Below, one piece after another: positions 17,288 to 26,891 of a stretch of DNA of 64,000 bases. The translations under genes were made by a program, and so were the position numbers. A model generated the notes under the pieces. That model had not been told where the DNA came from. It searched no databases and saw only the letters and a list, made by a program, of their open reading frames with translations. Source of the DNA: an uncultured Aquimarina sp. (GTDB taxonomy: Bacteria; Bacteroidota; Bacteroidia; Flavobacteriales; Flavobacteriaceae); contig NZ_CANLOZ010000002.1 in NCBI RefSeq assembly GCF_947492965.1, forward strand, positions 248,001 through 312,000, given 5' to 3'. Within the stretch, counting starts at the first letter, position 1. Each line of letters opens with the position of its first letter.

Positions 17288-18421
17288 ATGAATGCAGTAG
17301 AATCCAAAAAGATATGGCTTTCTTCACCACATATGGGAGGAACAGAGCAAAGTTTTGTTAAGCAAGCTTTTGATGCAAATTGGGTTGCACCGTTAGGACC
17401 AAACGTTGATGGTTTTGAAAATGATATAGAAAACTATCTAGAAAACGATAGCCATGTTGCGGCACTGGCTTCTGGTACAGCAGCGTTACATTTAGGTTTA
17501 ATATTGTTAGGAGTAACACAAGGAGATGAAGTGTTGTGTCAAAGTATGACATTTGCAGCTTCTGCTAATCCTATAATGTATCTTGGAGCTAAACCTATAT
17601 TTGTTGATAGTGAGAAAGAAACTTGGAATATCTGTCCTGAACAATTAGAATTAGCGATTAAAGATAGAATCGCTAAAGGTAAAAAGCCAAAAGCTATTAT
17701 CGCTGTGCATTTATATGGAATGCCGTATAATGCCGAAGCAATCCATAGAATAGCTACCGAATATCAAATTCCAGTTTTAGAAGATAGTGCAGAGTCTCTT
17801 GGAAGTTCTTATCATGGAGTTAAGTGCGGAACTTTTGGGGATATTGCTATATTATCTTTTAATGGAAACAAAATTATTACTACCTCTGGTGGTGGAGCCT
17901 TAGTAGCAAAAGATGAAGAGGTTAAAAGAAAAGCAATTTTTCTATCTACACAAGCTAGAGATGATGCACCACATTACCAGCATAGCGAAATCGGGTACAA
18001 CTACCGAATGAGTAATATCATAGCTGGGATAGGTCGCGGACAGATGGAAGTATTGGATAAACACGTTGGTTATAGACGTAATAATTTTGAATATTATTGT
18101 AAACATTTAAGTGATTCTACAGATATAAAGTTTTTGCAAGAACCTGAAGGTTCTTATTCAAATAGATGGTTAACGTGCATAGAAACCACCTCTTTTGAAT
18201 TAAGAGAAAAATTACGATTAGCATTAGCTAAAGAAAACATAGAATCAAGACCACTATGGAAACCCATGCATCTTCAACCTGTATTTAAGGATTGTGATGC
18301 GTACCTCAATGGAATTTCTAATGACCTATTTGATCGTGGACTTTGCTTACCTAGCGGGTCCAATCTTGAAGAAGAAGATTTATTTAGAATTGTATCGGTA
18401 ATTAAAAACGAGTTGAGATGA
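17288..18421 (+). CDS. DegT/DnrJ/EryC1-family sugar aminotransferase
   Basis: A 377-residue PLP enzyme that aminates a 4-keto sugar nucleotide (PglE-like). The Schiff-base Lys is K195 in SFNGNKIITTSGGG; AEDSAESLGSSY-like text (LEDSAESLGSSYHG) and the substrate-contact region HSEIGYNYRMSNIIAGIGRGQ are present. Its ATG is preceded by a GGGGAAAAATT stretch. The TGA overlaps the ATG of the dehydratase gene (ATGA), implying coupling: dehydratase then aminotransferase are consecutive steps toward UDP-4-amino-4,6-dideoxyhexose. Confidence 0.92.
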   Translation: MNAVESKKIWLSSPHMGGTEQSFVKQAFDANWVAPLGPNVDGFENDIENYLENDSHVAALASGTAALHLGLILLGVTQGDEVLCQSMTFAASANPIMYLGAKPIFVDSEKETWNICPEQLELAIKDRIAKGKKPKAIIAVHLYGMPYNAEAIHRIATEYQIPVLEDSAESLGSSYHGVKCGTFGDIAILSFNGNKIITTSGGGALVAKDEEVKRKAIFLSTQARDDAPHYQHSEIGYNYRMSNIIAGIGRGQMEVLDKHVGYRRNNFEYYCKHLSDSTDIKFLQEPEGSYSNRWLTCIETTSFELREKLRLALAKENIESRPLWKPMHLQPVFKDCDAYLNGISNDLFDRGLCLPSGSNLEEEDLFRIVSVIKNELR

Positions 18422-20346
18422 TAAAGGATTACATAATTAATAATTCGCATAAGCATGCTTCTAAATGGCTTGTGTTGTCTATTGATATTGCTATTACTAT
18501 TTTTAATTTCTTTTTAGCATATGTAGTTAGATTCGGTATTACTTTTGATTTCGACCTTACCAATTTTGTATATCAGATACCTGTTATGACCGCCTTAGCG
18601 GCCATTAGCTTCTTATTAATAGGTTCGTATAAAGGAGTAGTTAGGCATACAGGAATGAGAGATGCTTATAATTTGTTTTTAGCAGTAACTGTTCTGATAG
18701 CCTTAAGTGGAGCATTAATGGTATCGAGTAGATTGTCATTAATTCCTGAATTACTAAATATTCCAGTTTCAATAATATGTGTGCATTATTTATTGAATAT
18801 CATTACGCTCACTACTAGTCGTTTGATCTTTAAATACTGTTATTTATATATAAAATCTAAACTGGGAGACTCTTCTAGAGTTATGATTTATGGTGCAGGA
18901 GATTCTGGTTTAATAACTTTAGCAGCTATTACAAATGATTCTTACAAATCAGTAACCGTTGTTGGATTTATTGATGATAATCCACAAAAAATAGGAAAAA
19001 CAATAAACGGTATTAAGGTTTATAGATCTCAGTCAATTGATCAAACTTATATTACAAAAAATAACATCACCGAGATTATTGTTTCGATTCCGCATATCGA
19101 TAAACAACGTCTTTCTCAAATTTCAGATAATTTATTGAAGTTATCTGTAAAGGTTAAGATAATTCCTGCTATTAATGATTGGATAGACGGGAAATTAAAT
19201 GTTTCTCAAATTAAACAAATTCAGATTGAAGACTTATTAGATAGAGCTCCAATTGCTTTAGAAAATCAGAACATCAAGAAAGAATTACACGAGAAGGTAA
19301 TTATGATTACTGGTGCTGCTGGATCTATCGGTAGTGAAATCGTGAGACAAGCTTCATTTTATAGTTATAAGCATTTAGTTTTAGTGGATCAAGCAGAATC
19401 TCCTTTATATGATCTGCAACAAGAATTACTTAGTAAAGGTGTTGTTAATTTTACACCAATAGTTGCTGATATCAGAGATCATCAGCGGATACAAACTATA
19501 TTCGAGAGATTTAAGCCTAATATGGTTTTTCATGCTGCGGCGTATAAACATGTTCCTCTAATGGAAAATAACCCATGCGAGGCTATTAAAATTAATGTTT
19601 TAGGAACAAGAAAGTTAGCTGATTTATCTTCGGAATTTGGAGTAGATAAATTCGTTTTCGTATCTACTGATAAAGCGGTTAATCCTACCAATGTGATGGG
19701 AGCTACAAAAAGAGTAGCCGAGATGTATATCAAGTGTCTTCATAAAACAAGCAAGACTAAGTTCATCACTACTAGATTCGGAAATGTTCTTGGATCTAAT
19801 GGTTCTGTTATACCTTTATTTAAAAAACAAATAGATAAAGGAGGACCACTTACAGTTACTCATAAAGATGTAACGAGATTCTTTATGACGATACCTGAGG
19901 CTTCTCAATTGGTAATTGAAGCCGGAACTATGGGTAATGGAGGTGAGATTTTTATATTTGATATGGGAGAGTCCGTGAAAATATTTGATTTAGCCAAAAA
20001 GATGATCAGACTATCTGGTTTAAATTATCCTAATGATATAGATATTGAAATCACAGGATTAAGACCTGGAGAAAAGCTATATGAAGAGCTATTGGCTGAT
20101 ACGGAGAACACATTACCTACGTATCATAAGAAAATTATGATAAGTAAACATGATGATGAAGATTGTCCACTTATTATGGATAAAATAGATGACCTATGCA
20201 TCATGAATTTATTTAATCAAGACCATAAAATTGTAGGAAAACTTAAGGAAATAGTTCCAGAGTTTATTTCTAAGAATTCTGCCTTCGAAAGTATTGATGT
20301 AAAAAATCAAGAGACTAACAATAAAACCCCTAAAATTTTAGTTTAG
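18418..20346 (+). CDS. PglF/WbpM/CapD-like NDP-sugar 4,6-dehydratase
   Basis: 642 residues: four N-terminal membrane helices, a CoA-binding-like Rossmann domain (MIYGAGDSGLITL near 160), then an extended SDR domain with ITGAAGSIGSEIVRQA near 293, ADIRDH and VFHAAAYKHVPLMENNPCEAIKINV. The catalytic Tyr is replaced by Met in NVMGATKRVAEM, as in the membrane-bound dehydratases. It converts UDP-GlcNAc to the 4-keto-6-deoxy product. Starts inside the stop of the DegT gene. Confidence 0.92.
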   Translation: MIKDYIINNSHKHASKWLVLSIDIAITIFNFFLAYVVRFGITFDFDLTNFVYQIPVMTALAAISFLLIGSYKGVVRHTGMRDAYNLFLAVTVLIALSGALMVSSRLSLIPELLNIPVSIICVHYLLNIITLTTSRLIFKYCYLYIKSKLGDSSRVMIYGAGDSGLITLAAITNDSYKSVTVVGFIDDNPQKIGKTINGIKVYRSQSIDQTYITKNNITEIIVSIPHIDKQRLSQISDNLLKLSVKVKIIPAINDWIDGKLNVSQIKQIQIEDLLDRAPIALENQNIKKELHEKVIMITGAAGSIGSEIVRQASFYSYKHLVLVDQAESPLYDLQQELLSKGVVNFTPIVADIRDHQRIQTIFERFKPNMVFHAAAYKHVPLMENNPCEAIKINVLGTRKLADLSSEFGVDKFVFVSTDKAVNPTNVMGATKRVAEMYIKCLHKTSKTKFITTRFGNVLGSNGSVIPLFKKQIDKGGPLTVTHKDVTRFFMTIPEASQLVIEAGTMGNGGEIFIFDMGESVKIFDLAKKMIRLSGLNYPNDIDIEITGLRPGEKLYEELLADTENTLPTYHKKIMISKHDDEDCPLIMDKIDDLCIMNLFNQDHKIVGKLKEIVPEFISKNSAFESIDVKNQETNNKTPKILV

Positions 20347-20386
20347 TCTTCTTTTAAAATTGTTATTATAAACAAGAATATTATTC

Positions 20387-20394
20387 TATTTTTG
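20387..20394 (+). promoter_or_regulatory. Bacteroidota -7 element TATTTTTG
   Basis: An exact TAnnTTTG match 40 bp before the Wza start, with a TTG at 20360-20362 as a loosely spaced -33 element. It may give the export genes their own transcript apart from the dehydratase. Confidence 0.4.
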
Positions 20395-20433
20395 TTTGAT
20401 ATTGAAAAGCCCTAAAGAAAAGAACTTAGACAT

Positions 20434-21222
20434 ATGCGTTCATATAACCTTTTTATTATATTATTATTAGCTGTATTTACATTTTCCTGTAAAACACCAA
20501 CGGATGTTGTGTATTTCCAAGAGTCTAAAGATATGGAAAAAATTAAATCGGCCAATTCGTTCACTCCAGTTTTTAAAGTGGATGATGTAGTGAGTATTAC
20601 AGTTTCTGCTACGGATATGGATGCTGCAAGGCCTTTTAATTTAATGCAAGGAGCTAGTTTACCTGCGACTGGTGCAGAGAGTGGCGGTGCTTCTGCCAAT
20701 GGGGCAAGCGAACCAACTTATTTAATTGATGAAGAAGGAAATATTGATTTTCCTGTATTAGGAAAATTAAAAATATCTGGTCTTACACGTATTCAGATAA
20801 AGGATATGTTGAAGGAAAAACTTAAGATTTATATTAAGGATCCTATAGTTAATGTGAGACTGAAAAACTTTAAGATTACAGTAATTGGTGAAGTTGGGCA
20901 ACCTGGATCATTCACCATTCCGAATGAAAGAATAACTATTATTGAAGCTATTGGATTAGCTGGGGATTTAACTATAATGGGAAAAAGAGGGAATGTAATG
21001 GTTATCCGTGAGAATGATGGAGTTAACACCTATCATAGAGTGGATCTTACTTCTAAGTCCATTTTTGATTCTCCAGTATATTACTTAGCCCAAAATGATG
21101 TATTATATGTAGAGCCAAATGAGGCAAGAGTGAAAAACTCTAAAGGTAATGATAAAACCATTGGAGTTGTGTTAAGTGTTATAAGTGTTGGTCTAGCGGC
21201 TTTAGCACTTATCTTAAGATAG
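20434..21222 (+). CDS. Polysaccharide export outer-membrane lipoprotein (Wza family)
   Basis: A 262-residue lipoprotein (signal ending in FTFSC, Cys at about 19). The polysaccharide export domain VYFQESKDM...VDDVVSITVSATD is followed by a SLBB domain (IDEEGNIDFPVLGKLKISGLTRIQIKDMLK, then VIGEVGQPGSFTIPNERITIIEAI) and a C-terminal membrane helix GVVLSVISVGLAALALIL. It forms the outer-membrane channel for the polymer. Only 5 bp separate it from the Wzc gene. Confidence 0.93.
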   Translation: MRSYNLFIILLLAVFTFSCKTPTDVVYFQESKDMEKIKSANSFTPVFKVDDVVSITVSATDMDAARPFNLMQGASLPATGAESGGASANGASEPTYLIDEEGNIDFPVLGKLKISGLTRIQIKDMLKEKLKIYIKDPIVNVRLKNFKITVIGEVGQPGSFTIPNERITIIEAIGLAGDLTIMGKRGNVMVIRENDGVNTYHRVDLTSKSIFDSPVYYLAQNDVLYVEPNEARVKNSKGNDKTIGVVLSVISVGLAALALILR

Positions 21223-21227
21223 TTGGT

Positions 21228-23588
21228 ATGATTACAAATAATAGTACGGAAAACAACGATACGTTTGTTAATAACACTGCACCAAAGTCTAGTTTCAATT
21301 TTAGAGATGAAATTCTAAAATATGTAAAAAAATGGTATTGGTTTTTACTTAGTGTAATCATTTTTGGAACACTAGCTTATCTTCATGTACGCTATACAAT
21401 TCCTGAATACAATGTCTCGGGAACTATACTAATATCTCAAGAGGAAAGTGTTAGCGAATCAGAATTAGCAGCTTTTAAAGATTTGGGACTATTAGATGAT
21501 TCTCAAAATAAAATAGAAAATGAGATTCAGATTATGAAATCAAGAACGCTACTAACTAACGTAGTGAATAATCTGAAACTTAATGTGCAATACTTTACCA
21601 AAGGAAGAGTATTAGAAACAGAAAACTATCCTAAATCAGTAGTAGAGATTAATTTTCTTTCTGCTGATTCCATAGTGCATACTAAGGCTAAGGATTTCAG
21701 AGTTCTTATTAATTCTGAAACTGACTTTTCTTTTGTTGATAAAGAAGGGCAGAAATTAAGTGATCATTCTTTTGGAAAAACTATCAACACAAGTATTGGC
21801 GACATTGTTATAACACCTAGTATCGAGGATATTCAAACTAATAAAGGAAAGATTATCCATATTAAGGTCACTCCAGTAAATATTGTAGCCCAAAAATATA
21901 GAAATAAATTAGCTATAATTACTATTGGTAAAGGGTCATCTATTGTTAAACTGTCTCTTAATGATCCAGTTAAGGAAAAAGCTAAGGATATCATTAATAA
22001 TTTGGTAGAAGAATATAATAAGTCTACCATTGAGAACAAGAAGATTACCTCAGCTAGAACTGCTGGTTTTATTAACGAAAGATTAGAGCTAATTTCTGGT
22101 GATTTATCCGCGGTAGACGACGAAGCAGCTGGATACAAGTCTAAATTTGGATTAACAAATGATGTATCTGCGCAAACGCAAAGAGTGGCAGATATAGATT
22201 CCAGAAACCTTCAAGAGATAAATAGGTTAGAAACTCAGCTTAGAAAAATAGAGTCTACTAGAAGATTTGTGTTAAGTCAAGATGGTAAATATGATATCCT
22301 ACCATCTACATTAGGTTTCGAGGATCCTTCCATTACTTCTACGGTAGCGCGATATAACCAATTAATAAGCCAGAGGAAAAGATTACTAAAATCTTCTAGC
22401 GAACAGAATCCTGTGGTTGTTAATATTGTAGAACAAATTAATTCATTAAGACAAGGATTAATAGCGAGTTTAAACGGTGCTAAAAACTCTATTAATATAA
22501 GTTTAAATAGTCTTAGAACGCAGGATAAATATTTTAGTGGACAATTATATAACGCTCCACTTCGACAGAAAGAACTTACTGCAATTGGAAGAGAGCAAGG
22601 AATTAAAGAACAGTTGTACCTGTACTTATTACAAAAAAGAGAAGAAGCTGAAATTACGAGTCATATCACATTATCGAATGCTCGTGTTATCGATAAAGCC
22701 TCAACTCTTGGTTCTTATCCAGTATCTCCAAATAAGAAAATGATTTATTTTGGAGCCATTTTCCTTGGATTGGCGCTTCCATTTTTAACGATCTATTTAT
22801 TAGATTTATTTAATACGAAAGTAAATTCTCGAGAAGACCTAGAAAGATCTCTTTCTATGCCAATTTTAGGAGCTATCCCTAAAACAAAAAGTAAGAAAAG
22901 TAAAATTGTTGTTTCTAGAAACAGTAGATCTTCAGTAGCCGAAGCATTTAGAATTCTAAGAACGAATTTAGGTTTCTTAATGGCAGGTAATCATAAAGAA
23001 ACTGGAAAAGTTATTTTTGTTACCTCTACTATATCAGGAGAAGGAAAGACTTTAGTTTCATCTAACCTTGCAAAAACATTAGCAATATCTGGAAAGAAAA
23101 TTGCGTATTTAGGAACGGATTTTAGAGATCCCAAGTTTCATAATTTCTTTGAATTACCTAAGGGGAAAGATACGCCTGGATTTACCAATTTTATTATGAA
23201 TTTGGATTTAAAACCTGAGGATGTCATTTACGAACAAGGAGAGCAAGACCCATTATTTGTAGTGCCTTCTGGTGTAATTCCACCAAACCCAGCAGAGTTG
23301 TTGATGAATGGTAGGGTGAAAGAAATGTTTGAATATCTAGGTAACAATTATGACTATATTGTTGTAGATACGGCACCAGTAAGTTTAGTAACCGATACTC
23401 TGCTAATTGGTCATTTTGCTGATTTAAGTATTTATATAGTAAGAGAAAATTATTCCGACAAAAGAATACTTCAGGTTCCTGAGAATTTCTACAGAGAAAA
23501 ACGTTTACCAAATATGGCTGTGTTATTGAATGCCGCAGGTGATAAGGTTGGATATGGCTATGGCTACGGATATGGAGTTAAAGGTTAA
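21228..23588 (+). CDS. Wzc-type polysaccharide co-polymerase / BY-kinase
   Basis: 786 residues: Wzz domain with membrane helices near residues 40 and 510, a long periplasmic coiled region, and a cytoplasmic tyrosine kinase with Walker A SGEGKTLVSSNLA, Walker A' GTDFRDP and Walker B YIVVDTAP. The C-terminal tail has four alternating Gly-Tyr steps, the expected autophosphorylation cluster. It controls chain length and export with Wza. Its stop codon shares the palindromic TTAA at 23585-23588 with the converging phosphatase gene. Confidence 0.93.
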   Translation: MITNNSTENNDTFVNNTAPKSSFNFRDEILKYVKKWYWFLLSVIIFGTLAYLHVRYTIPEYNVSGTILISQEESVSESELAAFKDLGLLDDSQNKIENEIQIMKSRTLLTNVVNNLKLNVQYFTKGRVLETENYPKSVVEINFLSADSIVHTKAKDFRVLINSETDFSFVDKEGQKLSDHSFGKTINTSIGDIVITPSIEDIQTNKGKIIHIKVTPVNIVAQKYRNKLAIITIGKGSSIVKLSLNDPVKEKAKDIINNLVEEYNKSTIENKKITSARTAGFINERLELISGDLSAVDDEAAGYKSKFGLTNDVSAQTQRVADIDSRNLQEINRLETQLRKIESTRRFVLSQDGKYDILPSTLGFEDPSITSTVARYNQLISQRKRLLKSSSEQNPVVVNIVEQINSLRQGLIASLNGAKNSINISLNSLRTQDKYFSGQLYNAPLRQKELTAIGREQGIKEQLYLYLLQKREEAEITSHITLSNARVIDKASTLGSYPVSPNKKMIYFGAIFLGLALPFLTIYLLDLFNTKVNSREDLERSLSMPILGAIPKTKSKKSKIVVSRNSRSSVAEAFRILRTNLGFLMAGNHKETGKVIFVTSTISGEGKTLVSSNLAKTLAISGKKIAYLGTDFRDPKFHNFFELPKGKDTPGFTNFIMNLDLKPEDVIYEQGEQDPLFVVPSGVIPPNPAELLMNGRVKEMFEYLGNNYDYIVVDTAPVSLVTDTLLIGHFADLSIYIVRENYSDKRILQVPENFYREKRLPNMAVLLNAAGDKVGYGYGYGYGVKG

Positions 23589-24322
23589 CTAAAAACTATC
23601 GTATTATTTTCCATAAGCTTTGAAATTTTATCAATATACTTTGGTAAAAAGCCCTTTTCAAGTGTTTCAAACTGCTGATAATTGTGTACATCAGATCCAA
23701 CAAAGTCAAAAAGATCTTCGTTTAACATTTTATAAGCCGTTTTTTTGACCAATTCGCCATAATATCCAGAAATCGAAAGTAAATTTAACTGAAATAAAAA
23801 ACCGGACTTTTTCAATTCTTTATATTTATTAATACTATCCTGATAATAAGAATATCTTTCTGGATGAGCAAGAATAGGAGAGTACCCTTTTAGTTTAATT
23901 TCAAAAAGTAATTCATTTAGATTTATTGGAGGGTTAAAAGTGGACATCTCAACCAGTATATAGTTTTTATGCAATGTAAGGATATCTTCATTTTGAATTC
24001 TCTTTAAAAATAAATCATCTAGCATATATTCGGCACTTGCTTTTAAATTGATGTTGATCTCCAAAGTAGCTAGTGCTTTTTGCATTTCATTATGTTTCTC
24101 CTGTATAGTTTTAGAAGTATTGGGCCATACTTCATTCATTATGTGAGGAGTAGTAATAATTTTTGTTAGTCCTAGGTTTTTGAATTGCTCAATGATGTAT
24201 GCAGATTGGTAGACTGTTTGTACTCCATCATCTATACCAGGTAATAAATGGGAATGAATATCCACATATCCTTTTGGGAGGATATCATGAAGAGGAATTT
24301 CTTTTTTCGATAAAAAATGCAA
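23585..24322 (-). CDS. CpsB/YwqE-type PHP tyrosine phosphatase
   Basis: 245 residues with PHP metal-site motifs DIHSHLLPGIDDG, TTPHIM, ILAHPERY and FVGSDVHNY. The family dephosphorylates BY-kinases such as the adjacent Wzc-type protein. It faces that gene tail to tail, sharing the 4-bp palindrome TTAA as both stop codons. A TTG start at 24322 is needed, as the next Met lies after the first metal motif. Confidence 0.9.
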   Translation of the reverse strand: MHFLSKKEIPLHDILPKGYVDIHSHLLPGIDDGVQTVYQSAYIIEQFKNLGLTKIITTPHIMNEVWPNTSKTIQEKHNEMQKALATLEININLKASAEYMLDDLFLKRIQNEDILTLHKNYILVEMSTFNPPINLNELLFEIKLKGYSPILAHPERYSYYQDSINKYKELKKSGFLFQLNLLSISGYYGELVKKTAYKMLNEDLFDFVGSDVHNYQQFETLEKGFLPKYIDKISKLMENNTIVFS

Positions 24323-24434
24323 TGTGTTCGTTCTTGTTTTGGGGTTATTAAAGTAGTATACTTTAAATTGATGTTAGTTCCCTTATTAACTTACATCAAG
24401 ATAATTACAAAAGTAGAAATTATTAGACTTAAAA

Positions 24435-24472
24435 AAAACTGCCTAAGAAGTAAAACTTCTTTAAGCAGTTTT
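24435..24472 (-). terminator. Rho-independent terminator of the head-GIN operon
   Basis: On the minus strand AAAACTGCTTAAAGAAG pairs with CTTCTTAGGCAGTTTT around a 5-nt loop and ends in a run of T. It sits 24 bp after the end of the last operon gene. Confidence 0.85.
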
Positions 24473-24495
24473 CGGATTATTGAAATATGCTTCTT

Positions 24496-25230
24496 TTAGT
24501 GTCTGGTAATATCTCCAGAACCAGATACCTTTTTGTCTTCTCTTTCAGGATTTCCTTGGTAATCGATATCACCTGAACCTGTAACTCTTGCTTTTATATA
24601 AGATGTAGAAGTTACTTTAATATCTCCAGATCCTGTCACTGATGCTACTACATCTTTAGCTTTTAAGTCGTATGCTTTTAGATCTCCAGAACCTGTTACC
24701 GTACATTCTAGATTATCGGCTGTACCTTTTAGTACTAGGTCTCCACTTCCAGAAACCGAACTTTGGATATTATTTGCTTCTACTGCTAATCGAACATCTC
24801 CAGAACCAGAAACGCTGGTTTTAAAGTCAGATGCCTTAATAACATCATCGCTATATACATCGCCTGATCCAGTAAGACTTACTTTGCTCAAATCTTTAAA
24901 AGGTACCGTTATGATAAGTTCTTTGTTTCTGCTTACCTTTAAATAATATCCTTTTTTTACATAAATTTTTAAAGCATCACCATCAATTTCGGTTACTACA
25001 TAAGGAATAAGATTGCTTTCACCCTCAATTTTAATGTTTCCTTCTGTACCAGATACTAAAGATACATCTAGGCTACCTTTTACTTTTACCTGATCATATT
25101 CAGATAGATTTCTTGTCTTGGTAACTACATTACCATCTCCTTCAATTTTCTTGCTATTTCCCCACCATTGTGCATTTACTGTTGTGATACTACAAATGGC
25201 TAAACTTAAAATGATTGTTACTGTTCTCAT
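24496..25230 (-). CDS. Head-GIN-domain (DUF2807) surface protein
   Basis: A 244-residue secreted protein (signal peptide MRTVTIILSLAICSITTVNA). After residue ~110 the sequence SGSGD or TGSGD recurs seven times at about 19-21-residue intervals, each followed by a short beta strand, building a short beta-helix capped by the GIN head. It is the last gene of the operon after the ECF sigma factor, the anti-sigma protein and another solenoid protein. The function of DUF2807 proteins is not settled; adhesion or envelope stress response are usual suggestions. Confidence 0.85.
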   Translation of the reverse strand: MRTVTIILSLAICSITTVNAQWWGNSKKIEGDGNVVTKTRNLSEYDQVKVKGSLDVSLVSGTEGNIKIEGESNLIPYVVTEIDGDALKIYVKKGYYLKVSRNKELIITVPFKDLSKVSLTGSGDVYSDDVIKASDFKTSVSGSGDVRLAVEANNIQSSVSGSGDLVLKGTADNLECTVTGSGDLKAYDLKAKDVVASVTGSGDIKVTSTSYIKARVTGSGDIDYQGNPEREDKKVSGSGDITRH

Positions 25231-25252
25231 AATTGATTGAATATTTGAATGA

Positions 25253-26347
25253 TTAATTTTTTCTTAATTTAACACTGCCATAGCTGGTAGAAATATCAAT
25301 AGTATTACCACTATTTTTCTCTCCATTATAACCACTATAATCTTTATCAGTGTTTTCTCTATTTTTTTTCATGATATTGATATCATCATCAAGGCTAATT
25401 CCGCCATAAGAAGTTCTAATACTAAAATCGAAGTTTAGATTGGAATTATACCCAATACCAACACCTGTATAATCTGTTCGAATAGTCACATTTTTTGTGG
25501 TAGCTTCCAGATTATCAATGGCTATCGATCCATAATCAGAATTAATGTTTACGCTTGTGCTAACATTACCAATATTTGTATCTAAGTAGTCTCCGTTTCC
25601 TTTGAAAACACCAACGTTTTCAACTTTTAAACTACCATAATCACAGTTATAATTTAATTCTTTAATAGCTTTTATTCTGGATTTGGTATAATCTGCATTA
25701 AGAAGGATGTTTTCTCCATTTTCTAAGGTAAAATCGGAGTAATCAGCACTAATTTTTCCAGCTTTCATATATTTTATTGTGCTATTATGAGTATAATCAA
25801 AGCTTATATAATTTTCATTACCCATTAATTCGCCAACAATAATTTGTCCGTAATCACAGCTTAATTTTGCATTACCCGTAATTTTGTCTAGTGTAATACT
25901 ACCATAATCGTTGCTTAATTGAACATTGTTAGTTATGGGGACTTTTACATTATAATTAATCTCCATTTTAATGTTGCTTCCGTTCCATCCATCAGAAAAC
26001 TTGGACCACCAAGATTTTCCTTCTTTATTAAAGGTAGTTTTAGCATCTACTAATGAAGCACTAGATTCAAAATCAACATCAATACTTTCCAATTTTTTGA
26101 TCACTTTTTCTTCATCATTTCCATTAACTTTAATGGTGATTTCCATTACTACTTTGTTTTGGTCCCAAGATGTAATATCTAGATTTCCATAATCATTACT
26201 AATTTTTAGTAAAGCATTACTGTTTACAGAAAATTCCTTTTTCAAAGATTTTTCTTTTGTATACTTTCCTTTCATTCCGTTGTTGGCTAACACCAAAGTC
26301 GGAATAAGAAACAAAAAGCATAAGATTTTATAGTATGTTGGTTTCAT
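25253..26347 (-). CDS. DUF4097-like beta-solenoid protein with Asp-Tyr ladder
   Basis: 364 residues with a signal peptide (ILCFLFLIPTLVLA). From residue ~40 the motif [N/S/C/A/T]-[D/S]-Y-[G/S/T] recurs about a dozen times (NDYGNLDI, NDYGSITL, CDYGQIIV, ADYSDFTL, CDYGSLKV, SDYGSIAI, TSYGSVKL), each starting a beta strand, so Tyr residues should stack along one face of a solenoid. Its start overlaps the anti-sigma gene by 20 bp. Function unknown; probably controlled by the sigma factor of the same operon. Confidence 0.75.
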   Translation of the reverse strand: MKPTYYKILCFLFLIPTLVLANNGMKGKYTKEKSLKKEFSVNSNALLKISNDYGNLDITSWDQNKVVMEITIKVNGNDEEKVIKKLESIDVDFESSASLVDAKTTFNKEGKSWWSKFSDGWNGSNIKMEINYNVKVPITNNVQLSNDYGSITLDKITGNAKLSCDYGQIIVGELMGNENYISFDYTHNSTIKYMKAGKISADYSDFTLENGENILLNADYTKSRIKAIKELNYNCDYGSLKVENVGVFKGNGDYLDTNIGNVSTSVNINSDYGSIAIDNLEATTKNVTIRTDYTGVGIGYNSNLNFDFSIRTSYGGISLDDDINIMKKNRENTDKDYSGYNGEKNSGNTIDISTSYGSVKLRKN

Positions 26348-26891
26348 TTTCAGATAATTTTAATTTGTTGATATCGTTAATTTTTTCTAATACATTTTCT
26401 AAAAGAGAAGCGCGTTGTTGAAAATTCTTTATCATGGCGCTAATAACTCTTTTATCATTGCTACTTTCTACTAAATCCTTTTTTAAAATTTCGTAGCTAG
26501 TCTCTAATTTTTCTAATTGTTTCATAGCATCATCTACAAGTGCATTAGTCTCTTCAGATGAATTTTTGCTTATTTCTTCTAGTTGATTTTGAATAGCAAC
26601 GGTAAAGAAATTCTGAGTTTCTTCCATCTGAGGAGAAACACTAGCTAATTCAGCTTTTTCATTGGTCTGAAAAATAGGAGCGATCGAAATCATACCTATT
26701 AATACTGCTATGGATGCAGCAATCGCTAATGGTTTTATCCAATTTCGTTTCTTAGGTTGTAAAGCAATTACTTGATTTTGTGCTTGCAATTTTTCTAAGA
26801 ATCGAAGTTTATGATCAGCTGATGGTTCAAATACATCAAGTTGATTTTCCATGCGTTCAAATAATTTGTCTATTTCATCTTCGGTTTTCAT
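26328..26891 (-). CDS. Probable anti-sigma factor
   Basis: 187 residues: an N-terminal cytoplasmic region (MKTEDEIDKLFERMENQLDVFEP), one membrane helix near residue 50 (PLAIAASIAVLIGMISIAPIF) and an extracytoplasmic coiled-coil tail rich in Glu, Lys and Leu. The gene starts within the end of the ECF sigma gene (ATGA overlap, 26888-26891), the classic pairing. No zinc-type ZAS motif is seen, so the assignment rests on topology and position. Confidence 0.7.
   Translation of the reverse strand: MKTEDEIDKLFERMENQLDVFEPSADHKLRFLEKLQAQNQVIALQPKKRNWIKPLAIAASIAVLIGMISIAPIFQTNEKAELASVSPQMEETQNFFTVAIQNQLEEISKNSSEETNALVDDAMKQLEKLETSYEILKKDLVESSNDKRVISAMIKNFQQRASLLENVLEKINDINKLKLSENETNIL

Noticed and set aside
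24317..24499. A 60-residue plus-strand ORF between the phosphatase and head-GIN genes
   Set aside because: It spans the minus-strand terminator at 24435-24472 and has no family resemblance or start signal.
24496..26347. Repeated SGSGD and DYG codons considered as DNA tandem repeats or a CRISPR array
   Set aside because: The repeats are protein-level, with variable spacing and codons; there are no conserved DNA spacers or cas genes.
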